A model generated the notes under the pieces. That model was not told where the DNA came from. It did not search any database and saw nothing but the letters and a program-made list of their open reading frames with translations. The position numbers and the translations under genes were made by a program. Source: Emiliania huxleyi CCMP1516 (lineage: Eukaryota; Haptophyta; Isochrysidales; Noelaerhabdaceae). From it: a DNA stretch of 30,913 nt. The stretch is from positions 402,875-433,787 of the forward strand of contig NW_005201732.1 of NCBI RefSeq assembly GCF_000372725.1, given 5' to 3'. Each line of letters opens with the position of its first letter. Within the stretch, counting starts at the first letter, position 1. This document shows positions 1-9,900 of this stretch, one piece after another.

Positions 1-28
1 ACTTCCACAAAGATTAGAAAGCTCGCAC

Positions 29-250
29 AGGCGGCTGCGCCGCCGCCACCACCTCGGCCATGCCTCGGCTGCGCCGCCGCCACCACCTCGGCCATGCCTC
101 GGCTGCGCCGCCGCCACCACCTCGGCCATGCCTCGGCTGCGCCGCCGCCACCACCTCGGCCATGCCTCGGCTGCGCCGCCGCCACCATCTCGGTCATGCC
201 TCGGCTGCGTCGCCGCTGTAGCTCGGCTATCTCTCGGCTGCACCGCGGCT
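29..250. repeat. 34-bp tandem repeat array, probably intronic
   Basis: About six head-to-tail copies of a 34-bp unit starting CCTCGGCTGCGCCGCCGCC. Copies begin at 63, 97, 131, 165 and 199, preceded by a partial copy, and the last copies are degenerate. Because 34 is not a multiple of three, the array is open in several frames, which creates spurious ORFs. It ends just before a 3' splice site (CGCAG at 261-265), so I place it inside an intron of the following gene. Confidence 0.85.
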
Positions 251-265
251 GCGGTAGTCGCGCAG

Positions 266-3155
266 GCGGCGCGCCGCGTGGGCGCCAAGTTCACCTCCAA
301 GAACCAGCCGTCGCTCCTCTCCGAGATCCGCCACTTCCTGACGGAGGCACACGCCGCCTGGCCCGCTCGGCCGCGCAGAGCCCGGAGCCTGCCCGGAGCG
401 TTTTAGCCGTCCCCCCCCCCCCCCCCTGCAGGACATGATGTTTGGGCCGCTCACCTTCCAGGACGGGCTGACGGGCAGCGAGCTCGGGTCCGTCTCGTCG
501 GCGACCCAACGCCGCCTTCCAGCCGGAAGAGGCTTGGAGCCGTCCTGGCGACGGCGGCGGGTCCCCCGAGTAGGTCACCGAGCTGCTCTCAACGTGGCAG
601 AGCCTGCCCGAGAGCGCCGTCGCCTTTCACGCGCGCGAGCGCCACCTCTCCAAGCAACTCCTCGACACCCCCGCGACACTTCCGCGACACTTCCTGTAGG
701 CGCGCGAGTGCCACCTCTCCAAGTGGTTCCTCGCGCGCGCCGAGTTCTCGCTCGCGCGGCGCTTCCGCGCGTCAAACTACCCGACCGACTTCATCGACCC
801 CGAGGGGCGCGAGCGCGCCGACTGGCTGCGCAACTGGATCCTCTCCGAGACGCGCGCGCACCGCAACAAGCTCGCGTCGGGCGTCGAGAACGCGCGCGCG
901 GCCGACCCGCCACGCAGGAAGGGCCACGAGCACTCGCAGGCGACGTGCGGCGAGCTTCTGGTAGGTGCACTCGGCCGACGCGAGTACGACGATCGTGCGG
1001 CTCGGCAAGGGCTCGCTCGGCGGCAAGGGGCGCGGCTTCCGTTTCCTCCACTCGATCGAGGACAAGTACTCTCTGTCGACGCTGCTGCCTGAGCTCGAGA
1101 TGGTGGTCCCTCGCTCCTTCATCCTCGCGACCGAGGTCTTCGACCGCTTCATCGAGGACAACAAGCTCATGGTGCCCGCCCTCAACGCGACGACCAACGA
1201 GGAGGTGCGCGAGATGTTCGCCGCCGCGACGCTGCCGCAGGACGTCACCGTCGAGCTGCGCCGCTACCTGGAGGCGCAGACCAGCCCGCTCGCCGTCCGT
1301 TCGTCGTCCCTCTTCGAGGACGCGTTTCTGCAGCCCTTCGCCGGCATCTACGAGTCCATCATGCTGCCGAACACGGCGGGCTCGCTCGAGGCGCGGCTCG
1401 ACGAGCTCTCTTGGGCGGTGCGGATGGTGTATGCGTCCGCCTACTGCCTCGAGGCGCGCGCCTACTCGGAGGGGACCGGCAACCGCGCCGAGGAGGAGAA
1501 GATGGCGGTCATCATGCAGGAGGTGGTGGGCGACGTGCACGGCGACCACTTCTACCCCTCCCTCGCCGGCGTCGCGAACTCGATCGACTTTTACCCGCGG
1601 CCGCACACGCAGCCCGAGGACGGCTGCGCGCAGCTGCGGCTCGGGCTCGGCTTCGGCGTCGTCGACAACCTTCCGTCCGTCCACCTCTCGCTCGGCGACC
1701 CGGCCAACCCGACCGGCTACGCCGAGGGGGAGATGCAAGTCTCGGCCCTCAACCTCGCCGCCCGGCCGGGCGCCGCCGCCGGCGAGGACTCGCTGCTCGT
1801 GTCGCTGCCCGCCGAGAGCGGCGCCGCCGCCGCGGCTCTCACGACGGTGCCGCGCCTGAGCGCGGGCTCGGTCGTGGCCGCGCCGGAGGCCGCGTCCTCG
1901 GTGCCGCTCTCGCACGACGTCCACGGCGAGCGGGTGGTCTTCAAGCAGGGCTACGGCGAGGAGCGGCGCGGCGAGGCGCCGCCGCCGCCCGACGAGTCGG
2001 CCGTGGTGCTCCCTCTGCAGCGAGCCCTCTCCGGGGAGGTGCCTCTGGCGAGCGCCCTCGCCTTCCTGCTGCGGCTCGGCTCGGCCGGCCTCGGCTGCCC
2101 CGTCGAGATCGAGTTTGCGCTCCGGCTGCGCAAGGACGCCGGCAGCCGGCACCAGCTGCACGTGCTGCAGATGCGGCCGCAGGCGGGACTCTCGCCCAAG
2201 CGCGCGAGACGGGCCGCCCCGCCTGCACCTCCTCCGAGCCCGCTCCGGAGCCTCTCTGTAGGCGGACCTCTCGTCCAATAACACGGCGCGTGCGCTCCGC
2301 TTCCGCTACCTCCCGACGAGCGACTACGCCGCCATGGCATCCAAGCTCACGCGCTCGGCCTCTCACCGTGCGAGTCCCTTCGCCGAACCCGTTCGACACC
2401 TTTCCTCCTAGGCCTCGAAGCACGCGCTCGGCCACGGCCGCTTCGAGCAGATCCGCGACGTGGTCTTTGTGCCGCCGGGCCGCTTCTCGCCCGAGAACAC
2501 GACCGCCATCGCCGCCGAGATTAGCGCTATCAACGCGCAGCTGCGCGCCGAGGGGAGGAAGTGCTTGCTGATCGCGCCGGGGCGGTGGGGCTCCGCCGAC
2601 ACGGCGCGCGGCATCCCGGTGGGCTGGGCAGACATCGACGCCTCGACTTTCATCGTCGAGACGACCGTGCCCGGCAGCGCAAAGGCGCGGCCGCCGTGCG
2701 TGGCCTCTTCTCCTCAGGCACGTCGGCCACACCCGCCCGCCGCCCGCCCGCAGGTGCCGCTCTCGCAGGGGTCGCACTTCTTCCAGAACCTCCTCTCCTT
2801 CGGGCACGGCTACGCCACGGTCGAGGAGGGCTCCGACGAGTACGCCGACTACGACTATTGGGAGCGCCTCCCTGCAGAGGCGGGGTCCGGCGAGTTTGCG
2901 CGGCACGTCCGGCTGCCCGAGCCGCTCGAGGCGCGCTCACCGCGGGCGCTTCCGACACTCCCCGACACACAGTGGTGGGGACGAGCTCTCGACGCGAGAG
3001 GAGTGCCTCTTCACAGCCGCAGCTATGAACAGGTGGTGGTGGACGGCATGTCGCGCCGCGGCGTCGTGATGAAGCCGGGCAAGCCGTTCGAGGTGTACAT
3101 TGCGCAAGTGGACGCATTCATGGCCATCCAGGAGCAGGCCAGCGGCAGCATGTAG
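266..3155 (+). CDS. PEP/pyruvate-binding (PEP synthase-like) protein with receiver-like N-terminus; 5' end outside window
   Basis: Nine exons fit one reading frame: 266-346, 432-500, 574-630, 700-891, 965-2182, 2262-2357, 2412-2684, 2754-2930 and 3033-3155 (761 codons, stop TAG). The order matches bacterial proteins, mostly Bacteroidota, that fuse a response-regulator receiver to a PPDK_N-type ATP-grasp domain. First comes the end of a receiver-like domain, then the linker (KWFLARAEFSLARRFR), then the nucleotide-binding core (GSLGGKGRGF, VRSSSLFED, MQEVVGDVHGD, GLGFGVVD), then the tail (APGRWGSAD, QGSHFFQNL, DGMSRRGVVMKPG). I see no swivelling His domain or PEP-binding barrel, so full PEP synthase activity is doubtful. 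All eight introns are phase 0 with GC donors. The exon 4 end (891) is the least certain boundary. Origin by transfer from bacteria is inferred. The first exons lie before base 1. Confidence 0.85.
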
Positions 3156-3880
3156 AGGGTTGCCGCTTCCTTTCGCTTCGGTCTCCCCGCGACGAGGGCC
3201 GCCCTTTTGTGGCGGAGCGCCCTGCTTTTGTACTGTACCCTCAGCTCTCTTGCTTCGCCACTCGCGCCCCGCCCGCGACCCGCGCCGACTTGGCTGGGCG
3301 CGCTCAAGTCTCGCCCGGTGCTACGCGCTGGTCGTTCTTCCTGCCAGTTCCGTCGGATTCGGTCGGATGTCCTGTGGTATGACGTATGTCGTATCTCGCG
3401 GCGCGGCCTGGGCGAGCTACTAGCTACTAGACCCTGCGGCAGCGCCTGCGCACCTCTAGCTAGACCCCCCCCCCCGCCGGCCGAGCGTTGCCGCTCTAAA
3501 CGACTTGCTCATAAGTCATACAAACGTGTTTGGACTTTGATTATTGAAGAACGAAAAGAGCTTGCGCCGTGGGTCCCATGTGAGAAGAACATATGTCACC
3601 GCCAATCCGCGGGCCGGCTCTACTACCTCTCACCTGCAGTAGCGGCTCGCCCCGGCACGCGGCAGGCCGCGGCTCCGGCGCTCCGCCGCGCCCTCCGGAA
3701 GCTCCGCTCTCCTCTGTATATAGCGCCTCAGGGGTCTAGCGCCTCACCTCATCGCAGTGTGCTCAGTAGCCCACCCGTCACAACCCCCCGCATGCAATGG
3801 CAGTGCTTACGGTGCTCATTGATGAGCACGTGCCGAGGTGAAGGCGCGCCGCCAACGCGCCAACCACGCGCGCTGGCCCC
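3156..3880. other. Intergenic region between convergent genes
   Basis: Holds the 3' flanks of the plus-strand gene ending at 3155 and the minus-strand gene ending at 3881. There is a C homopolymer near 3466-3475. The long plus-strand open frame through 3207-4154 is Arg/Pro-rich and lies opposite the minus-strand gene, so I treat it as a shadow. Nothing else recognised. Confidence 0.6.
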
Positions 3881-4930
3881 TCAGATCCGAATTAGGGCCT
3901 CGTTCCTCCTGCAAGAGGCCATGGCCGCGGGCTTCCAGGCGCGCGGACTCGAGTTCGATGAGATCGACGTGATGCTCGGCTCTTTGGAGGCCGCCGCCGG
4001 TGGCGTCGGTGCGAGGACCTCGCTCCACTCGTTGGTGGCAGCGACTGCGTGCACTGCGATGCTCGAGCAGCGGCTGAAGGATGGCTTGCGCTCCAGCTTT
4101 GCAGGCGAGGCCCCAATGGCGGTTTTGCTGTGGCTTCGAATCACCGCCTCGTGAAAGGTGACCAGCTGCGCCACCGGTGGCGTCGCCAGGGGCGCGTACA
4201 CCTCGGTCGGGGATGGCTCATCCTCGAGGGCGTCCACCGATTGCTTGCCCCAAATCAGCTGCGTGCTGGCGCCGGCGGCGGCGCCACAAGTCGGCCGCTC
4301 GGCCGCGCCGTTAGCGACCGCCGGCTGCCCAGCGAGCCCGACGTCCCCGTCGCCGTCGAGGTCGATGTTTGTCACCCACTCGACAGCGTTGACCACCCTC
4401 TCCAAAAAGCTCTGCTGCTCCGCCTCAGCCTCGCCCGCTGCGTCGGACGCCCCCGACGTCGCCTCCGACGTCGCCTCCGACGTCGCCTCCGACGTCGCCT
4501 CCGACGTCGCCTCCTCCGGCCGCCCAGCGAGCCCAACGTCGCCGTCGCCGTCCAAGTCGATGTTTGTCACCCACTCGACAGCGTTGACCACCTGCTCGAC
4601 GATCGCGCACGACTCAGGCTCGTCTGCAGCCGCTTTGGGGTCGTCGCCCTCCGCCTCGACATCTGCCGCCGCCTCTGCTTCCGGGACGCACTCCTCTTCA
4701 GTGCGCTCCTCGCAAGCAGCTTCGGAACCGCTCGCCTCGGAGTCGCACGTCTCAGCGCCATTGCACTCCTTTGTGGCCGGCTCGGAGTCCTCCTCGCACC
4801 GCGAGGCAGCAGCTGCCGCAGCTTGTGCTGCTGCGCGGCGCTCGCCCATCGACTTGTGGAGGCTGCGGTGCGAATGAGACAGCTTCTCGAACACCGCAAG
4901 ATAAAGCTGCGCGCGTCCGCACGCGTCTGA
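3881..4930 (-). CDS. Acidic protein with two DxDxDG (EF-hand-like loop) repeats, unknown function
   Basis: The open frame ends in TGA at 3881-3883. The first in-frame ATG is at 4849, giving about 322 residues. The frame stays open to a good 3' splice site (pyrimidine tract then CTCAG, about 4930), so a short upstream exon is likely. The N-terminal half is Glu/Ala-rich. Two near-identical segments (4333-4405 and 4526-4598) each encode VVNAVEWVTNIDLDGDGDVG. The D-x-D-x-D-G spacing is that of EF-hand or dockerin calcium loops, so calcium binding is plausible. The two segments are separated by a Thr/Ser/Glu/Ala repeat. No signal peptide or membrane segment is evident. I do not recognise the whole protein. 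The minus strand is preferred because the calcium-loop repeat only makes sense there. Confidence 0.6.
   Translation of the reverse strand, partial: SDACGRAQLYLAVFEKLSHSHRSLHKSMGERRAAAQAAAAAASRCEEDSEPATKECNGAETCDSEASGSEAACEERTEEECVPEAEAAADVEAEGDDPKAAADEPESCAIVEQVVNAVEWVTNIDLDGDGDVGLAGRPEEATSEATSEATSEATSEATSGASDAAGEAEAEQQSFLERVVNAVEWVTNIDLDGDGDVGLAGQPAVANGAAERPTCGAAAGASTQLIWGKQSVDALEDEPSPTEVYAPLATPPVAQLVTFHEAVIRSHSKTAIGASPAKLERKPSFSRCSSIAVHAVAATNEWSEVLAPTPPAAASKEPSITSISSNSSPRAWKPAAMASCRRNEALIRI
4333..4598 (-). repeat. Duplicated ~73-bp coding segment (calcium-loop repeat)
   Basis: Copies at 4333-4405 and 4526-4598 differ at only a few positions and encode the two WVTNIDLDGDGDVG segments. This is an internal domain duplication within the acidic protein gene. 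Confidence 0.85.
4452..4513. repeat. 12-bp tandem repeat (GACGTCGCCTCC), five copies
   Basis: Units of GACGTCGCCTCC follow one another from about 4452 to 4513. The array lies between the two calcium-loop repeats and encodes a repeated Glu-Ala-Thr-Ser linker on the minus strand. Being in frame, it can change length without breaking the gene. Confidence 0.85.
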
Positions 4931-4936
4931 GGGCAA

Positions 4937-6964
4937 GGGGAGGAAAGGCCGTGTCGTCTCGCGTGCGGGTGCCCGAAGGGGGGGGTCTACTAACGATGGC
5001 TCCGCCCGCGCGCCTTCATGTCGTGTCTCTTCTTGCAGCCGGGCGTGCGCGGAGAAGGCGTCTCCTCCGGCCAGAGCGGCGAAAATCTCGGCAGCCGCAG
5101 TTGTCAGCGAGCTCGTCTCCGGACGCCGCGTCCCAGCGAAAGTAGGCGCGCCGCCCTGCCTGGCGGAATCGCTATCGCGGACGTTTCTGCGCCAGCGGAC
5201 CTAGCGGAGGGACATCCCTGATTGGCGCGGGACGCGAGGGGGGACTAAAAGGGTCGGCGGGGCGGGGCGGAGAGGACCATTGAAGACTGCTGAGCTCCAG
5301 ATCGCGGCGGGCGCGCGGCGGGCGCCTGTATTCAAATCTCGACGAATCGAGCAGAAGGCGTTTCTAGTTTTGAAGCGAGCACGACACGTTGTGCTTCTTC
5401 CTCCACCCACTTGCCTGAATGTGCGTCTTTCTTTCTTGAGAATTCTTTCTAGAGGAGGGGACACGGCGGATACGTACGTACGAGAAGTGACGAGTCACAC
5501 ACGGGTGGGACAGGGTGGGTCACAACAACGAGGCACGAGAGCGTGCACGACAGAGCGACGGCGCAGCGTACCGCCGTCCAGCTAAAAAGCGGCGGCCGAC
5601 GGTTGCTGCGCAAAGTGATCAGTTCTAAAATAGGTGCCGGGGCCCAACGGATAGATGAATCCGGGGCACCCTCCGCTCGAATCCCTGGCCGGGGGTTCGA
5701 GGTGGCCCCCACCCTGGGGCCTCCCATCAAAGGGACTGCGGCAGAAGACGCCCAATCTTGCACAGGTGCAAGAACCATACGTCTTCTGATAAACGCAGTA
5801 TGGAAGATACAAAGAGACGGAGGAGCAACGAGCGCCCTGGCGTGAGCCGAAGACACTCCCAACTGCGCTCCGTCACCGGTGTCGCGGTCTCCCCCACTGA
5901 GGGCGATCTGCGGGGGGGAGTCGCGCCGCCGGCATGTATCTGTGCAACTGTGTTTTTGCCTTGTCCCGTTTGATGGAGCAAAGTCACGGGCCGCCCGCGC
6001 TTGAAGGCGGTCGCGCCAGGCGCGGGCGGCACTAGTTGCCGGCGATCCGCTTGGGCAGCGCCCACGCTTGCCTCTGGCTGCGTCTCCATAGGTCGCGCGG
6101 CCCGAATGCTCGAATTGAACGTCTCGCAAGCTGGCGTCGCTCGCGTAGCTGTGGCAGGGCGATCCTCCCTCCGGATGAGGGAGATCTCTAGCCTCCTAAC
6201 GAGGTTGCCCTCCGGCTGGCTGTTGCCGACAGCAGTTAACACCTCCGCAGTTGCGTCGGTCGCGCCACAGGTAGAGACGTTGAGCTCGACAAAGTCTTGG
6301 TAGTTGTTTCGGGCCATCAGTCCGACAGGAGAGGGCCAGCGGTCGCCTCCTCGAGCTGCCCATGCCTTCGCCGGTTTGGAGTATCGTCGCCGCCACCACC
6401 ATGTGCGCCCAGGAAAAGGAGGGCTCCCCACTGAGGGCGGTCTGCGGGGGGAGCCGAGTCGCACGGAACGACCTCCTGATGGGATCGCCCCTCCTCGCTG
6501 AGGGCGATCTGCGGGAGGAAGGGCCCCACCTCTCCCCACTGAGGGCGGTCTGCGGGGGAAGAGGTCCTGGATCGAACAAACCTTGCCTCCGCTCAGGACG
6601 GCTGACAAGGACGGCGACCACCGCATGGAGGCGTCCATTGATCCACTCGGGGGCTGGTCCCAAGGGTCACAGCTCAGGCCGAGCGGCCGCCGGTGCGACG
6701 ACGACGCACCTTGCCTGTCGCGTGAATGAAGTGTGCTGTGCGAGCGAGCGCCTAGTAAAATTTACTCTCGTGAGCTGTGAACAGACGCACTTGCCTTGGG
6801 GGCCAGTATCCCAATCCGCTACCCTTTAAAATTCTTCATTCCAAGACGCAAGAAAAAGAAACGCTGGGAGGTTCAAAGCGACCACAACCCCACCCCACTC
6901 CTCACGCGCGACGCTCTGGCACTGAACGCAAACGCCGTTCTCTCGTCGACGAAGTCGACATACG
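4937..6964. other. Gene-poor region upstream of the CHD-like gene
   Basis: GC is lower than in the flanking genes. A minus-strand open frame (6638-5727) is not recognisable and reads through the repeats. A plus-strand pyrimidine-AG at about 5025-5040 (CTCTTCTTGCAG) resembles a 3' splice site with no convincing exon after it. The CHD 5' flank contains TTTAAAA near 6826, a possible TATA-like box that I cannot confirm. Confidence 0.4.
5893..6556. repeat. Dispersed 22-bp repeat, four copies
   Basis: The sequence CACTGAGGGCGRTCTGCGGG recurs at 5893-5914, 6427-6448, 6494-6515 (the copy begins CTCGCTG) and 6535-6556, all in the same orientation with irregular spacing. It is usually followed by a G-run. 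I do not recognise the family; it may be part of a larger dispersed element. Confidence 0.75.
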
Positions 6965-9900
6965 ATGCCAGCAGCGAAGGACGAGGTCAGCGCGTCGCTC
7001 GAGGGCGGGATCACGCTCCGGCCGTACCAGCGCGAGGGCGCAAACTGGCTGCTGTGGTCGCGGAAGCAGGGCCGCTCGGTGATCCTCGGCGACGAGATGG
7101 GTCTCGGCAAGACCATGCAGGTTGTCGCCTGCCTGCGGCACCAGGTCGTGGAGTGGGGGTGCGACGGGCCGTTCCTGGTGGTGGCGCCGCTCTCCACCAT
7201 TGGGCACTGGGAGCGAGAGCTCGGCCGTGCGCCCGAGCTTCGCCCACAGGTCCTGAGGGGACCGGCGGCCGAGCGCCGTGCGCAGCTGCGCGAGGGCGGC
7301 CCGTCCGGCGTGAGGGCGTGGACCGTGCTGATCACGACGTACGAGACGCTGCTGAGCGACGCGCGGGCGCTGCAGGGCATCGAGTGGAGCGGCCTCGTCT
7401 TTGACGAGGCGCAGCGGCTCAAGAATGCAAAGTCCAAGTCGTTTGCGGCGGCGGCGGCGCTGCGCTGCGAGCACAAGGTGCTGCTCTCGGGGACGCCGCT
7501 GCAGAACTCGGTGGGCGAGCTCTGGTCGCTGCTGCACCTGCTCTCGCCCACCGGATTTGCAGACGAGGTCGCCTTCGGCCGCCGCTTCGGCGGCCTCGAG
7601 ACTGCTCGGCAGGCGACGGCGCTCAGCAGCCTGCTGCGGCCCTTCCTTCTGCGCCGCACCAAGGCGGACGTGGAGGTGTCGCTCGAGCCTCTGACGGAGA
7701 TGCTCATCTACGTCGAGGTGACGGCGCTGCAAAAGATGACCTACCGCGCCATCTGCGAGCGCAACCGCGAGCTGCTTGTCCCGTCGGAGCGAGGCGGCAA
7801 GCGCTCCTCGCTCTCGTTCCGAAACCTCGAGGCGCGCGATGCGGCGCCTGTCGCCCCCCCCTCTCCACCCCCCTCCGCCCCTCCACCCCCCTGCTTCCGC
7901 TTTTGCGGCACGTCCTGACGCGTCTCGGAGCTGTGCGCAGGTGCTGATGCGGCACTGCTGCAACCACCCGTACCTGGTGGCGGGTGTGGAGGAGGAGGAG
8001 GAGGTGCGCGCGGGCGGGTACGGGTCGCCCGCCGCCGAGCTCGACGCCCTCGTCGCCGCCTCGGGCAAGACGGTCCTTCTCTCCAAGCTGCTGCCGCACC
8101 TGACCGCTGGCGGCCACCGCACGCTCCTCTTCTCGCAGTTCAAGCTGGTGCTCGACCTGCTCGAGGACGTGCTCGACCACCTCGGGCTGCCGTACGAGCG
8201 GCTCGACGGGGACGTGACCGGCGCGGCGCGGCAGGCCGCCATCGCCCGCTTCGAGGCGCCGGGCTGCACCACGCCCGTCTTCCTCCTCGGAACTCGCGCG
8301 GGCGCGGGCCCGGCAGCAGGCTCGCGGTCCCTTCCCGGACCCTTCGCCGGACCCTGGCCAGACCCTCGGCACAGGCGGGCTCGGGATCACGCTCACCTCG
8401 GCCGACACCGTCGTGCTGTACGACCCGGACTGGAACCCGCAGGCCGACCTGCAGGCGGCGGCGCGCTGCCACCGGATCGGGCAGACCAAGCCGGGGACGC
8501 GTCGGCAAAACAGAAAGCCGGCGCAGCAATCAAAGAGAGCTGGGAATAGGCAAGCCAAGCCGGTGACCGTCTACCGGCTCGTCACGCGAGACACGTACGA
8601 GATGGCCCTCTACGCGCGCGCCAACCAGAAGCGAGGCCTCGAGCAGGCCGTCATCGGCCACGGCGATTTTGGCGCAGCTGCTGGCGGCCGCCGCGGCGCG
8701 GCTCCGGACGCGGCCGAGATCGAGGCGCTGCTCCGGCGCGGCGCGCACGTGCTCACTCTTGGAGAGGAGCAAGACGAGGCGCCCCCCTTCCCCCGCACCC
8801 CCCTTCCCCCCTTCCCCCCCCCCTCCCCCCCTCCCCCCACACACCGCCCCCCCGGACTGCGGCACGCTGCTTCGCCCTCTCGGGCCACTCTCCGCCCGCC
8901 CCGCCCCGCCCCGCTCTCGAGGCGTCGCGCCGCTTCGCGTCGAGCTCCATCGAGCACCTCCTCGCCGCAAACGCGGTGGCCATTGACTCGTCGGCGGGGC
9001 GCGCGCGCAGCGGCGGCGTCTTCGCCGAGGCTACCTTTGTGAGTGGCGAGGAGAGCGGCGTGCCCGACCTCGACGACCCCGACTTTTGGACGAGGGTGCT
9101 GCCGCCGCCCCCGCCAGTCGAGGCGGCGCCGTCCGCCGACTCGCGCTCCCTCCGCCGCCGCGCGTCGGTCGTCGTCGAGGAGAGCGACGGCTCGCCGAGC
9201 AGCGAGGAGGAGGAGGAGAGCGGGCTCCCTCCTCCGCGAGGAGGCTGGTCGCCGTCGCAGTTGCGCGCTCTGGTCGCCGGCGCGCCGGACACTCACGCGC
9301 GCCCGCCGCCCCGCGAGCCATGCGGCGCAGGCGGAGCGGTCTGCCACGGTAGGTGTCCTCCGGCTCGGCCCCGGCCGGTTCGGGGCGAGCCAGCACTTGC
9401 TCAGCGTGCCGGAGCTCGAAACTCGTCCGCCCGGGGAGGTGCAGATCGCCATCCGCGCCGTCGTGCGGCTCTGGCTCGAGGCGCAGCCGTCCCGCGGGCA
9501 GAAGGACGCACCCGTGACGCTCTCCGACGTCGGCCTCACAGCCGCCGCCGACCCCGACCCCGCCGCCGAGGCTGCCGAGCCTTGCCTCCCCGCGCCGCCC
9601 TCCCCTGCGCCGCCCTCCCCCGCGCCTTGCTTCTCCGCGCCGTTCGTGCGCCGGCAGACGAGCGAGAAGCAGTGCGCGCGCGCTCTGCGACAGCTGTGCT
9701 CGCTCGCGGCGCTCGGCCGGCACCGGGAGCAGGGGCGGCCGGTGTCGGCGCTGCGGCTGCGCCGGCGCAAGGTGGCGCGGGTAGATGCGGACCGGCCCGG
9801 GTAGATGCAGGACGCAGGCCTGCGCAGCGGAGTGTTCCGCCTTCCCCGGAACGCCTTGCTCGGACCGCCTCCCCTCGCGTCGCAGGTCTTTGAGGGCTGG

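Noticed and set aside
29..250. CRISPR-like array from the 34-bp repeats
   Set aside because: Repeats are directly adjacent with no unique spacers; it is a minisatellite.
435..1859. 474-residue plus-strand open frame
   Set aside because: Arg/Ser/Pro-rich out-of-frame reading of the PEP-binding gene; only its first 22 codons (432-500) are a real exon.
791..2284. 497-residue minus-strand open frame
   Set aside because: Antisense shadow of the large PEP-binding exon, caused by GC-rich third positions.
5691..5710. GGGGTTCGAGGTGG as a possible tRNA or SINE B-box
   Set aside because: No cloverleaf can be drawn around it and the A-box match is poor.
5727..6638. 303-residue minus-strand open frame
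   Set aside because: It runs through the dispersed 22-bp repeats, has no recognisable domain, and its composition is not consistently coding-like.
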